From Pontibacter amylolyticus (GTDB lineage Bacteria; Bacteroidota; Bacteroidia; Cytophagales; Hymenobacteraceae), in contig NZ_BMFP01000004.1 of NCBI RefSeq assembly GCF_014638845.1, forward strand, positions 124,001 to 188,000: a stretch of DNA of 64,000 nt. Reading direction: 5' to 3'. The notes below the pieces were generated by a model. It ran no database searches. It worked only from the letters and a program-made list of their open reading frames with translations, and had not been told where the DNA came from. Of this stretch, positions 36,853 to 45,948 are shown in pieces. A program made the translations under genes and the position numbers. Within the stretch, counting starts at the first letter, position 1. Every line of letters begins with the position of its first letter.

Positions 36853-38244
36853 TTAGAAGAGTCTCAAGTGCACCACAAAGAACCAAACCAGAATGAGGAT
36901 TGGCAGCAGGAACGGGATAGAGAAGCGCAGCACGTAACCGAAGAAAGATGGCATTTTCACACCGGCGCTCTCGGCGATCGCCTTCACCATGAAGTTAGGT
37001 CCGTTGCCAATGTAGGTGAAAGCTCCGAACAGTACGGATGCCAGCGAGATGGCTTCGAGCTGTATGAGCGTATCCATACCTGCGGCAGAGGTGCCGGCGG
37101 CGAATTGTCTGACATCCTCCACGTTGCTCTGCGACAGGTCAAACTTGGCCATGGCCAGCGACAGGAAGTTGGCATAGGTAGGCGCATTGTCCAGGAAACC
37201 TGAAAGCGAACCCGTAGCCCAATACAGGAAGTTTGGCGTGATGAGGTTGGCGTACGCAGGCGAAGAAGCGATCTCGGCTGACAGTTGCAGGGCAGGCATC
37301 ATGGTAAAGAAGATTCCGAAGAACAGGAACACGACTTCCAGGATGGGGTGGAAGTTGAATTGGTTACCCGCCAAGGCTTCTTTGTTGGAATTGCGATAGC
37401 ACATGAAGGCAGCGCCCAACTGAATGATCTCGCGCAGGTATGAGAACTTGTTACCGTCGTAGTAGATGTGTGGCAGCGCATCGATCACGTTTGGGTCGAG
37501 GAACACGGCACCGATGATGACAGCTAGCCAAAGCAGGTTGCGGCGGCCCTTGAAGCTGAATTCCGATTTGCCGGAGCTTGGCTCCACCAAATCGAGATCA
37601 GCGATGATTTGGTCACCTTTGTTGCGTCTGTCTACGAAGTAGAACATGAGGCAAAGCAGTAGGATCGCCATCATCCATGGCATGAACAGGTGCTGCAGTG
37701 TCCAGAAGAACGGCACCCCCTTGATGAAGCCGATGAAGAGCGGCGGGTCACCCAGCGGCGTTAACAGACCGCCGGCGTTACTCACGATAAAGATAAAGAA
37801 TATGATTTGGTAAGGCTGCAGACGGTGTGCATTGAGGCGCATGAACGGACGGATCAGAAGCAGGGAGGCACCTGTTGTGCCGATAAAGTTGGCTAGAATG
37901 GCACCTGTGGCCACCATCGCCACGTTTATCAGAGGAGTTGCCTTGGCATTCACGTTGATGTATATACCGCCAGCCGCAATGTAGAGGGAGCTGAGGAGCA
38001 CGGCAAAGGTGAAGTACTCCGCCAGCGTATGCACCGGCATGTGCACATCGCCTAACACAAACAAGTAATAGGCCAGCACGGTTAGTCCAAGGGTTACAGC
38101 TATTTTCTTGTAATTGTGCTCCCAGAAATGTCCGAAAAAAATGGGGCCACTGGCAATAAGACCAATCAGGAGCAGGAAAGGGATAATCATGAAACCCGGA
38201 ACGGCTTGCTGTGCTTGTGCCAGCAGAATGTAGTTGTAAAGCAT
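36853..38244 (-). CDS. NhaD/ArsB-superfamily sodium:proton antiporter
   Basis: A 463-residue membrane protein of the ion-transporter superfamily. Helices are spread through the sequence, with the characteristic ANFIGTTGASLLLIRPFM and SNAGGLLTPLGDPPLFIGFIKGVPFFWTL in the first half, and the mirror-image TGSLSGFLDNAPTYANFLSLA and IGNGPNFMVKAIAESAGVKMPSF in the second. The inverted-repeat architecture and NAP/GDP motifs are usual for NhaD. The substrate is inferred as sodium or lithium; citrate or arsenite transport by relatives cannot be excluded. Confidence 0.9.
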   Translation of the reverse strand: MLYNYILLAQAQQAVPGFMIIPFLLLIGLIASGPIFFGHFWEHNYKKIAVTLGLTVLAYYLFVLGDVHMPVHTLAEYFTFAVLLSSLYIAAGGIYINVNAKATPLINVAMVATGAILANFIGTTGASLLLIRPFMRLNAHRLQPYQIIFFIFIVSNAGGLLTPLGDPPLFIGFIKGVPFFWTLQHLFMPWMMAILLLCLMFYFVDRRNKGDQIIADLDLVEPSSGKSEFSFKGRRNLLWLAVIIGAVFLDPNVIDALPHIYYDGNKFSYLREIIQLGAAFMCYRNSNKEALAGNQFNFHPILEVVFLFFGIFFTMMPALQLSAEIASSPAYANLITPNFLYWATGSLSGFLDNAPTYANFLSLAMAKFDLSQSNVEDVRQFAAGTSAAGMDTLIQLEAISLASVLFGAFTYIGNGPNFMVKAIAESAGVKMPSFFGYVLRFSIPFLLPILILVWFFVVHLRLF

Positions 38245-38507
38245 GTTAAACGTGCGGAGAGTTTTTCAGATCAAAAATTTACTGCGTTGCAAAGTTACTT
38301 TTTCTGGACTAATTAGCTAAGCAAATTGTTGTCTATACAGGCCTTATGTGGCAATCTGCCAGCCTGAACTAACGAAAAAAAGAACCTGTTGCAGATGCAT
38401 TTGTCACGTAAGTCGGCATGCGGTATACTATCACTTGTCAGAATAATTGAGTAATTTTGGAAACTTTAAGGCGAAGGCCTAGGTTTTAATTTAAAACGCT
38501 GATATCC

Positions 38508-39122
38508 ATGTTAGAAAATAGAGAAAAGACGGTTTCGGTATACGCCGAGGCCAACCCGAACCCCGAGTCCATGAAGTTTGTGATGAACGTAGGCCTTCTG
38601 CCCGATGGCCAGAGCGTGGACTACCCGAACTTAGAGAGCGCCGCCGACTCACCGCTGGCACAGGAGCTCTTCAACTTTGACTACGTGACGCGTGTGTTCA
38701 TTGCCAGCAACTTTGTTACCGTAACAAAAGCTGCCAACATCGAGTGGGTGAAGCTTATACCTGAACTGCGCACGTTCCTCAAGGCCTATGTAGAGGCTGG
38801 CGGCCCCATCTTTGTGGAAGGCTTCCAGGCAAACAAGCCAGCAGCAGGTAGCGAGTCCCATGTAGATGCTACGGAAGAGGATGCCGCTATCTCTAAAAAA
38901 GTAACCGACCTGCTGGAAAATTACGTGCGCCCTGCCGTGGAGCAGGATGGCGGTAACATCTCCTTTAAGTCTTACAAAGACGGTGTGGTAACAGTACACC
39001 TGCAGGGTTCCTGCAGCGGCTGCCCATCAGCTACCGTAACGCTGAAGGCGGGTATCGAAAACCTGTTGAAGCGCATGGTGCCTGAAGTGACGGAAGTAGT
39101 GGCAGACGGTGTAACCATCTAA
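38508..39122 (+). CDS. Nfu-type iron-sulfur cluster carrier
   Basis: A 204-residue protein with an N-terminal Nfu_N domain (AEANPNPESMKFVMNVGLLPDG, ESAADSPLAQELFNFDYVTRVFIASNFVTVTK) and a C-terminal NifU-like domain (LLENYVRPAVEQDGGNISFKSY) with the cluster-holding CSGC in LQGSCSGCPSATVTLKAGIENLL. It likely carries a [4Fe-4S] cluster to target enzymes such as QueG. The -7-like TAATTTTG is at 38452-38459. It has its own terminator. Confidence 0.95.
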   Translation: MLENREKTVSVYAEANPNPESMKFVMNVGLLPDGQSVDYPNLESAADSPLAQELFNFDYVTRVFIASNFVTVTKAANIEWVKLIPELRTFLKAYVEAGGPIFVEGFQANKPAAGSESHVDATEEDAAISKKVTDLLENYVRPAVEQDGGNISFKSYKDGVVTVHLQGSCSGCPSATVTLKAGIENLLKRMVPEVTEVVADGVTI

Positions 39123-39144
39123 GCTATACCCGAGGAAAACGATA

Positions 39145-39183
39145 TAAAAAAGGCCAGCCCTGTTTAGAGGGCTGGCCTTTTTT
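39145..39183 (+). terminator. Terminator of the Nfu gene
   Basis: Stem AAAAAGGCCAGCCC / GGGCTGGCCTTTTT with an eight-base loop and T-run. Confidence 0.93.
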
Positions 39184-39198
39184 GTTGCTATGCAAGAG

Positions 39199-39236
39199 AG
39201 AACACCCGGAGCAGGCTAGTCCGCTCCGGGTGTTCT
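39199..39236 (-). terminator. Hairpin downstream of secDF
   Basis: The 14-bp stem AGAACACCCGGAGC / GCTCCGGGTGTTCT lies directly after the secDF stop. It is strong but lacks a clean U-run on the minus strand, so it may protect the 3' end rather than terminate. Confidence 0.6.
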
Positions 39237-39240
39237 TGTT

Positions 39241-42200
39241 TTAGGCTTTCTGCGCTTGCGCCGCAGGCTTGGCTGGAGCAGGTGAAGGCGCCGGCTTCTT
39301 CTTCATGGTGTCCACCACGATCGGTGATGCGATGAACAGCGTAGAGTATACACCGAACAGGATACCGATCATCATGGCAAGAGAGAAACCACGCAGGATC
39401 TCGCCACCGAAGATGAAGAGCACCAGCACCACCATGAACACGGTGAAAGAAGTGATAATGGTACGGCTGAACGTGTGTACGAGGGCCGGGTTGATGATCT
39501 CGCTCACATGCAGGCGCGGATTATCGTTCATGTACTCCCGCACGCGGTCAAAGATTACCACGGTATCGTTGATGGAGAAACCGATGATGGTCAGCACTGC
39601 CGCGATGAAGATCTGGTCCATCTCATAAGAGATACCAAACAGGTCGAGTATGGCAAAGATGGCAATGATCATGATGGCGTCGTGGAGCAAGGCTATCACA
39701 CCTCCCAAGCTGAACTGCCAGTTGCTGAAACGGAACATCACATAGATGAAGATACCCGCCAGTGCCAGCACCAACGATATCACAGCCGTCTTTTGGATGT
39801 CATCCGCCATGGTGGCACCTACCTTGGATGAGCTCAGAATCTCAGGGTTGAGGTTCTTGTACTCTTCCAGGCCCTGCAGCAGGGCGCTTTTCACTTGCTC
39901 ATCCGCTGTGGTGCTCTCGTCATCCGCCAGGTAGCTGGTGATCACTTTCAGACGGTTAGAAGCGCCGAAGGTTTTCACTTCAGTTCCTTCCTCCTCAAAG
40001 TTGTCAAGCAAAGCACCGCGAACATCAGATGCCGGAACGGCGTCATCAAACTGCACCACGTAAGAGCGACCGCCTTTAAAGTCCACACCCAGGTTCGGTC
40101 CTTTGATAGCCATGGCTACCATACCGAAGGTGATAACAGCAAACGAGAAGATGTAGGCAGGCTTTTTCCACTTCATCACATCAAATTGCACGTTAGCGAA
40201 AAGCTTGTCGGTGAAGGAGGTTGAGAAGGACAGTTTGCCTGCTCTCTTGAAGTTACGCTCGATCAGCAGCCTGGAAATGAATACCGAGGTGAAGAAAGAC
40301 GTCACTATACCGAGCATCATGGTAATGGCGAATCCTTTCACCGGGCCTGAGCCGAAGAAGTAGAGAATGAAACCGGCCAGGAATGTCGTGGCGTTGGCAT
40401 CCAGAATCGTCAGGAATGCCTTGTCATATCCTTTGTTGATGACATCGCGTAGGCTCAGGCCTTTGGCGGCCTCTTCGCGCATACGCTCAAATATCAGTAC
40501 GTTCGCATCCACGGCCATACCCAAAGTAAGCACGATACCGGCGATACCAGGGAGTGTGAGGGCAGCGTTGAACTGGGCCAGAATACCCAGGATAAAGAAC
40601 ACGTTGAAAACAAGGGCCAGGTTCGCAATGAAACCGCCTGTTCTGTAGTACGCGATCATGAAAATCACCACCACCAGCAAACCGGCCAGCGTTGACAGCA
40701 GGCCCTGGTTGATGGCTTCCTGACCTAGTGAAGGACCCACAATGGCTTCTTCCACAATGCGGGTAGGAGCTGGCATCTTACCGGCTTTCAGGATGTTGGC
40801 AAGGTCTTTTGCCTCTTCAATCGTAAAGTTACCTGTGATAGAAGAGTTACCGCCTGTGATCTCGCCCTGCACTACTGGCGCAGAGTATACATAGTTGTCA
40901 AGCACAATGGCCACCTGGCGGCCTACGTTGTCGCCTGTCAGTTTAGCCCAACGCTTGGCACCGGCTGGCGTCATGGTCATGTTGATCTCAGGGCGTCCGT
41001 TCTGGTCAAAGTCCTGGCGGGCATCGTTCACGGCCTCACCGGTCATCGGCGCTTTGCCGTCACGTCCTTTTTTGATGGCGTAGAATTCTACGAACTCCTG
41101 GCGGTTGTCACCCTTTATTGGCTTCACACCCCACAGGAACTTCATGTTCGGAGGGAAGATGGCGCGTACGTCTGGTCTCTGGAAAATGTCGTTGATCCTG
41201 GCTGTGTCGCGTGTGTTGGCACCGATACCGCCTGGCATCATGGTAAACAGACGGCCCATTACGCCCATCTGCTCTTCCTGCAGCGACTGAAGCGCGTCTG
41301 CAGTGTCTGTTTTTGCCTGGTCGGCAGAAGCGAGCGCTGTCGTATCGTTTGCAGCGGCAGCTGTATCATTAGTAGTAGCGGCAGCCTGTGCTAGTACGTC
41401 GTCAGCAGCAGCAGATGGCTTTGTGTCACCGGCTGCTGGAGTACTCTGTGCAGAAGTACGGCCAATGTTCAGACGGCCGGCTTTTTCTTCTTTGTCAAGG
41501 TGCTCGCTCAGTTGAGAGAAATACGGGGAGAATTCTTCCGGCGTCCATACCTCCCAGAACTCCAGGTTCGCCATGCCTTGCAGGAGTTTGCGTACACGGT
41601 CCGGGTTGTCTATACCCGGAAGCTCAATCTGGATACGGCCACTGCCCTTAAGGCGCTGGATGTTCGGCTGGTTTACACCGAACTTGTCGATACGCGTGCG
41701 CAGGATGTTGAAAGAGCGCTCGATGGCATCATCTACTTCCTGGTCAATTACGTTGATAACCTCCGCGTTGCTGGACTCGAAGCTGATCTTGCCACGGTTG
41801 GCTGTGTTGGAGAAGATACGGCTCAGGCGTCCGTCCGGCTCCACCTCGCGGTAAGCCTCGGCAAACAGGGTGGTGAACTTCTCCTGGCTGTTCTTCTGCA
41901 TCTCCTGGGCGCGGGCAAGCGCCTTCAGGAAGTTAGGGTCTTTGCTGTTGCCAGAGAGGGACCGGATGATTTCAACCGGGGAAACCTCCAATACCACGTG
42001 CATACCGCCACGCAGGTCAAGGCCAAGGCCCAGTTCGTTTTCTTTTACCTCCTGGTAGGTGTACTCAGCGCCCAGGAAGTTGTAAACAGGCTCCTTCCAG
42101 ATAGAGTCGAGGTAGGTTTGCTGTTTGTCGTGGTTTACGTTGCCTTGTGCGTCTGTGGCGTAAGCCTCAGCGTCTTTCTGCACACCGCGGGCAACAAACG

Positions 42201-42273
42201 AAAATGACAGGTAGTACAGGCAGAGCGCCGATACTATCACGGTCATAATGATGATGAAATTCTTATTCCGCAT
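39241..42273 (-). CDS. secDF: Fused SecD-SecF protein-export subunit
   Basis: A 1010-residue fusion of the SecD and SecF parts of the proton-driven Sec accessory complex; fusion is normal in Bacteroidota. The SecD part has GLDLRGGMHVVLEV and the RND-type transmembrane region with GMAVDANVLIFERMREE. SecF begins near residue 700 with GVDFKGGRSYVVQF and ends with FSINDTVVIFDRVREYMND. An unusual Ala/Thr/Asp-rich stretch (TPAAGDTKPSAAADDVLAQ and on) of about 50 residues lies in the SecD periplasmic part. The C-terminus is Pro/Ala-rich (PAPSPAPAKPAAQAQKA). Confidence 0.98.
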   Translation of the reverse strand: MRNKNFIIIMTVIVSALCLYYLSFSFVARGVQKDAEAYATDAQGNVNHDKQQTYLDSIWKEPVYNFLGAEYTYQEVKENELGLGLDLRGGMHVVLEVSPVEIIRSLSGNSKDPNFLKALARAQEMQKNSQEKFTTLFAEAYREVEPDGRLSRIFSNTANRGKISFESSNAEVINVIDQEVDDAIERSFNILRTRIDKFGVNQPNIQRLKGSGRIQIELPGIDNPDRVRKLLQGMANLEFWEVWTPEEFSPYFSQLSEHLDKEEKAGRLNIGRTSAQSTPAAGDTKPSAAADDVLAQAAATTNDTAAAANDTTALASADQAKTDTADALQSLQEEQMGVMGRLFTMMPGGIGANTRDTARINDIFQRPDVRAIFPPNMKFLWGVKPIKGDNRQEFVEFYAIKKGRDGKAPMTGEAVNDARQDFDQNGRPEINMTMTPAGAKRWAKLTGDNVGRQVAIVLDNYVYSAPVVQGEITGGNSSITGNFTIEEAKDLANILKAGKMPAPTRIVEEAIVGPSLGQEAINQGLLSTLAGLLVVVIFMIAYYRTGGFIANLALVFNVFFILGILAQFNAALTLPGIAGIVLTLGMAVDANVLIFERMREEAAKGLSLRDVINKGYDKAFLTILDANATTFLAGFILYFFGSGPVKGFAITMMLGIVTSFFTSVFISRLLIERNFKRAGKLSFSTSFTDKLFANVQFDVMKWKKPAYIFSFAVITFGMVAMAIKGPNLGVDFKGGRSYVVQFDDAVPASDVRGALLDNFEEEGTEVKTFGASNRLKVITSYLADDESTTADEQVKSALLQGLEEYKNLNPEILSSSKVGATMADDIQKTAVISLVLALAGIFIYVMFRFSNWQFSLGGVIALLHDAIMIIAIFAILDLFGISYEMDQIFIAAVLTIIGFSINDTVVIFDRVREYMNDNPRLHVSEIINPALVHTFSRTIITSFTVFMVVLVLFIFGGEILRGFSLAMMIGILFGVYSTLFIASPIVVDTMKKKPAPSPAPAKPAAQAQKA

Positions 42274-42444
42274 GGGTTGGTTGATAAAAAGGGTATAGTT
42301 GATAGAATGTTAATGCTCAGGAAATCACAGCGGCGCTATCTTACATAAACCAAGAAATGCTGTGAAGCCGTTCCGCTATACCTTGAATCTGGGTATGCGC
42401 AACGGGGCAGGACCGTAGGTGGGGCCTGCAGGGAAAGGGTTCGC

Positions 42445-42816
42445 TTAGGGTGCGTTGGGTTGAATGGAAATAGGGAAGAAGCGGGCTACGAAGCCAGCTC
42501 CGGGCGCCCTGGCCGCATAGGCAGGCAGCGCCTCGTCAGTAGGTATAGCAAAAGCAGGTATAGGAGTCGGCTCCAGTGCGTTTTGCTCCAGGTTGAGCAC
42601 CACAAAGGAGGTCGTCGCCTCCAGCATGACTTTTTGCTTGACAACCGTTTTCTCCTGCGGGGCCGTGGCCAGTTGGGAGGCCGACTTGACAGGGGTGCCC
42701 TGCGCCGTGTAGGTATACGCCACTACTTCCTGCCCATTGAGCATAAGCGCCCAAAGCAGGGTTACGGTCATCAGAAGATGACGGAAGTGTGGCAATATGT
42801 TGGCAGCGTGTGGCAT
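42445..42816 (-). CDS. Small secreted protein with conserved C-terminal tail (second copy)
   Basis: A 123-residue protein with a hydrophobic, signal-like N-terminal segment (LLMTVTLLWALMLNGQEVVA) and a Thr/Gln/Lys-rich middle. The last 35 residues share the pattern I-P-[ST]-D-E-x-[IL]-P-x-Y-A-x-R-A-P-G ... S-I-Q-P-[QN]-A-P-end with the protein at 33691-34068; the rest is not alignable by eye. I do not recognise it. It lies between secDF and the TrkA-like gene on the same strand, with no obvious operon link. Confidence 0.7.
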   Translation of the reverse strand: MPHAANILPHFRHLLMTVTLLWALMLNGQEVVAYTYTAQGTPVKSASQLATAPQEKTVVKQKVMLEATTSFVVLNLEQNALEPTPIPAFAIPTDEALPAYAARAPGAGFVARFFPISIQPNAP

Positions 42817-42859
42817 ACAGAAAGCAAATGTAAGGCTTTCTTTGAAAAATTAAAACCCG

Positions 42860-43552
42860 TTAGCGGTTTATATCAATAAATCGTTTGATGTCGTGTTTTT
42901 TTCCGATAAGGATCAGGATGTCAGAAGGATAGATAATGGTGTCGGCCTTGGGAACACCGATGATGTGCTCCACCTGCGTGGGTTTGCCGTCCTGTATCTC
43001 TTCAAAAAAGCGCTTGATCGTGATCAGGTTGAGGTTGTACTTCTCGCGCAGCGATATCTTGGCGAGGCTTTTATTGGAGATGCCGCGCGGGGTGTTGATC
43101 TCCACGATCTCGTAGTTGTCGGGCAGCGACAGGAAGGTGCGGATACTCGGCTGCAGCAGGCGCTCGGCCACTGTTTTGCCAACTTCCCCCTCCGGCGACA
43201 GGATTTCCTGCACGCCCATCTTTTCCAGAATGCGACGCTGCTGCTTGTTGGCGGCACGCGTGATGATCCGCTTGATGTTGAGCTCCTGCAGGTTGGCCGT
43301 CGTGATGAGCAGGGCCTCGAAGTCCTCGCCGATGGACACGATGGCCGCGTCCATGTCCTGCACGTTCTGCGCCTCCAGTGCCCGGATGTCCGTCGCGTCC
43401 AGGGCAACGGCGTAGGCCACGTCGTCCTTTATGTCCTCCACATGGTCCTCGTTGTTGTCGATGGCAAGCACCTCTGCGCCGCGCTCTGCGAGCGTGCGGG
43501 CAATGGAGTTGCCGAATCTACCCAGTCCAATTACTGCAAACTTGTGTCGCAT
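42860..43552 (-). CDS. KtrA/TrkA-type potassium regulator (RCK protein)
   Basis: A 230-residue cytosolic RCK protein. RCK_N starts with FAVIGLGRFGNSIARTLAERG and has LAIDNNEDHVEDI; RCK_C is at the end (IIGVPKADTIIYPSDILILIGKK). It binds nucleotides (Rossmann glycine pattern GLGRFG) and gates a membrane potassium channel or transporter. No KtrB/TrkH gene is nearby. It follows the uridine kinase stop by two bases, so the two are co-transcribed despite unrelated roles. Confidence 0.94.
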   Translation of the reverse strand: MRHKFAVIGLGRFGNSIARTLAERGAEVLAIDNNEDHVEDIKDDVAYAVALDATDIRALEAQNVQDMDAAIVSIGEDFEALLITTANLQELNIKRIITRAANKQQRRILEKMGVQEILSPEGEVGKTVAERLLQPSIRTFLSLPDNYEIVEINTPRGISNKSLAKISLREKYNLNLITIKRFFEEIQDGKPTQVEHIIGVPKADTIIYPSDILILIGKKHDIKRFIDINR

Positions 43553-43554
43553 TC

Positions 43555-44169
43555 TTATAGTTTGGAATTAAGAAATGTGGTCAGAACCTCCAGTCCGCGG
43601 TCAAACTTCTCGTTGTTCGGGATGATGATGTCTGCGTCGTTTTTGTAAGGTTTGATGTACTTCTCGTATGTCGGCGCCACATGGTGGGTGTAGCGGTACA
43701 GCACATCGTCGAGGTCGTAGCCGCGCTCCACCTTGTCGCGCACGATGCGACGCTGCAGCTTGATGTACTCTTTGGCGTCGATGTATACCTTCAGGTCCAG
43801 CAGTTTGGCGATTTCCTCGAAGTAGAAAACGAAGATGCCCTCTACCACCACAATGGGGGCCGGCTTAAACTCCAGCTGCCTGGGCACCACGTTGGGGTTG
43901 TTGTAGGTATACTCTTTGCGGAAAACGCTTTCGCCCTGGCTCAGCTTCAGGATGTCCTGTGCATAAGCTTCGTCGTCGATGCAGGAAGGAAGGTCGAAGT
44001 TGACGACCCCGTTGAGGTCGCGGGTCTGGTGCTCGCGGTCTTTGTAGTAGTTGTCCTGAGAGATCAGGCAGATGTTCTCAGGGGAGAAGGACGCAAGTAG
44101 TCTGTTCAAAAAAGTGGTTTTCCCTGAAGCACTACCTCCTGTAATTCCGACGATAAATGGCTTTTGCAT
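43555..44169 (-). CDS. udk: Uridine kinase
   Basis: Phosphorylates uridine and cytidine for pyrimidine salvage. Its 204 residues are standard. The P-loop is GGSASGKTT at residues 10-18. It also has LISQDNYYKD, FDLPSCIDDEAY, VVVEGIFVFYFEEI and IDAKEYIKLQRRIVRDKVERGYDLDDVL. It is part of a minus-strand run with rdgB and a phosphoribosyltransferase upstream (85-base gap), all handling nucleotides. Confidence 0.96.
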   Translation of the reverse strand: MQKPFIVGITGGSASGKTTFLNRLLASFSPENICLISQDNYYKDREHQTRDLNGVVNFDLPSCIDDEAYAQDILKLSQGESVFRKEYTYNNPNVVPRQLEFKPAPIVVVEGIFVFYFEEIAKLLDLKVYIDAKEYIKLQRRIVRDKVERGYDLDDVLYRYTHHVAPTYEKYIKPYKNDADIIIPNNEKFDRGLEVLTTFLNSKL

Positions 44170-44254
44170 TGGAGATTATAGTTTCAGGCTACAAAATTAG
44201 TCTTTTAAGGCCAATGTGGCTACAGCCTGTGCTAATTATTTTACCCCTCAAACG

Positions 44255-44833
44255 CTAGGCTGTCTTCAAAAATTCCACCAGCTTCCGGATGGCCTCCCCG
44301 CGGTGGCTGATGGCGTTTTTCTCCTCCGGCGACATCTCCGCAAAAGTGCGGTCGTAGCCCTCCGGTATAAACACAGGGTCGTAGCCGAAGCCCTTGTCGC
44401 CCTTCCACTCGGTGGTGATTTGTCCGTTGACAATGCCCTCGAACTGGTGCTCCTGCCCGTCCAAGTATAGTGTGATGGACGTGCGGAAGCGGGCACGGCG
44501 AACGACATGTCCTTCGAGCTTCTTGAGCAGGTGGCGGATGTTGTCGGCGTCGTTGCGCTGCGGACCGGCATAGCGGGCGGAGTACACGCCGGGTTCGCCG
44601 CAAATAGCGTCTACTTCCAGTCCGGTGTCGTCGGCAAAGCAGTTGACCCTGTATTTCTCCCACACGTACTGCGCCTTCTGGCGTGAGTTACCTTCGAGTG
44701 TGTCCTGGTCTTCGGCCAGTTCCTCGTGGCAGCCTATGTCCTCGAGGGTGTGCAGCTTATACTTGCCTTCGAGCATGCTGCTTACCTCGGCTACTTTGTT
44801 TTTATTGTTGGTGGCGAAGCAGAGTTCTTTCAT
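44255..44833 (-). CDS. rdgB: RdgB/HAM1-type non-canonical purine NTP pyrophosphatase
   Basis: Cleaves dITP, dXTP and similar to keep them out of DNA. The protein is 192 residues from the ATG at 44833, chosen because MKELCFATNNKNKVAEV is the family start; the open frame extends 35 codons further with unlikely sequence. It has FADDTGLEVDAI, GVYSARYAG, GDKGFGYDPVFIPEGYDRTFAEM and SHRGEAIRKLVEFL. It sits 11 bases after the phosphoribosyltransferase stop. Confidence 0.97.
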   Translation of the reverse strand: MKELCFATNNKNKVAEVSSMLEGKYKLHTLEDIGCHEELAEDQDTLEGNSRQKAQYVWEKYRVNCFADDTGLEVDAICGEPGVYSARYAGPQRNDADNIRHLLKKLEGHVVRRARFRTSITLYLDGQEHQFEGIVNGQITTEWKGDKGFGYDPVFIPEGYDRTFAEMSPEEKNAISHRGEAIRKLVEFLKTA

Positions 44834-44844
44834 AGTGTATAATG

Positions 44845-45354
44845 TTAATGCAGGTAAGCCGCCACTTCGTCGTCTTGCAGCACCACATCCACGCGCTCGC
44901 GCAGGGTGGTGGCCAGCGAGTAGCCGGTATAGGTGCACGACACCGGGAACAGGGTATGGTGGCGGTTCACCAGCGTCGCGATTTCCACTTTCTTGGGGTT
45001 TTGCGGCAACAGGGCGTTCAGGGTATAGGCGAGTGTTTTGCCGGTGTTCAGCACGTCGTCCACAATAATCACCACGGCTTTCTCAATAGAGGCAGCCTCA
45101 GGCGTGATAGCGACCGGCGATTGCAGCGGGGCCGTTTTGTCTATCGTCACCTTCAGCAGTGTTACTTTGATGGGGGAGATCTTCTCCAGTTCCCGCGCCA
45201 GCATACCGGCCAGGGTATAGCCATTGCGGTGTATGCCTGCCAGCACAAGTGCCTGTTCCTCAAAGTTCTGCTCGTATACCTCGTAGGCCATGCGGGTGAT
45301 CTTCTGCCGGATCTGCCCCTGGTCGAGTATCAGGTTTTGCTGTGGATGTGTCAT
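44845..45354 (-). CDS. PyrR/Hpt-like phosphoribosyltransferase
   Basis: A 169-residue PRPP-dependent enzyme. The PRPP loop is IIVDDVLNTGKTLAYTL, preceded by VLAGIHRNGYTLAGMLARELE; the tail VNRHHTLFPVSCTYTGYSLATTLRERVDVVLQD is PyrR-like. PyrR regulates pyr operons and has weak uracil phosphoribosyltransferase activity. With udk and rdgB downstream, nucleotide-base salvage is the likely role. Whether it binds RNA as PyrR does cannot be seen here. Confidence 0.88.
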   Translation of the reverse strand: MTHPQQNLILDQGQIRQKITRMAYEVYEQNFEEQALVLAGIHRNGYTLAGMLARELEKISPIKVTLLKVTIDKTAPLQSPVAITPEAASIEKAVVIIVDDVLNTGKTLAYTLNALLPQNPKKVEIATLVNRHHTLFPVSCTYTGYSLATTLRERVDVVLQDDEVAAYLH

Positions 45355-45530
45355 GTGGGTGTCGGTATAAGGTATGGCGCTGTGCCAGAGGCAAATTTAA
45401 ATAAATATCGCTAGCAACAGTGCCCTGCGATGAATGTTAAAATAATTTGGTTAGTAACATTTTAAATTCGAAAATACTTCTTAAATTTGCAGTCCGATTC
45501 AGAAATTAAGGTTAATTAACGTTTATAATA

Positions 45531-45776
45531 ATGAAAAAAGGCATTCACCCAGAATACAGAGAGGTGGTTTTCCAGGATATGACGAGTGATTTTAAATTTA
45601 TCACACGTTCTACGATGAACTCTGACGAGAAGATCACGATGGAAGACGGCAAAGAATATCCAGTAATCAAAGTGGAAGTTTCTTCTGCGTCACACCCTTT
45701 CTACACTGGTAAAAACATCTTTGTGGATACTGCGGGTCGTGTGGAGCGTTTCAACACACGTTACAAGAAAAAATAG
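45531..45776 (+). CDS. rpmE2: 50S ribosomal protein L31, type B
   Basis: An 81-residue ribosomal protein. [20 protein letters not shown] and the end [22 protein letters not shown] fit the type B (zinc-free) form, which lacks the CxxC pairs of the zinc-binding form. In many bacteria the zinc-free form is a zinc-shortage paralogue, but in Bacteroidota it is often the only copy. A TAAATTTG -7-like box lies at 45482-45489. Confidence 0.98.
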   Translation: MKKGIHPEYREVVFQDMTSDFKFITRSTMNSDEKITMEDGKEYPVIKVEVSSASHPFYTGKNIFVDTAGRVERFNTRYKKK

Positions 45777-45805
45777 TCAGGTATAAAGCTTGGTTAAAAC
45801 GTTTG

Positions 45806-45843
45806 AAAAAAGTCTTTCTGTTACCATACGGAAAGACTTTTTT
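45806..45843 (+). terminator. Terminator of rpmE2
   Basis: The stem AAAAAAGTCTTTC / GAAAGACTTTTTT has a twelve-base loop. Confidence 0.9.
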
Positions 45844-45948
45844 GCTTTTAACAACTTTCTGAAGACCCTGGCCGGTACAGGTACGGTATAAGTTATTGTG
45901 ATCAAAGAACCTGTTTCACATTCCGCAAGACTTTTTATTTTTACAGCT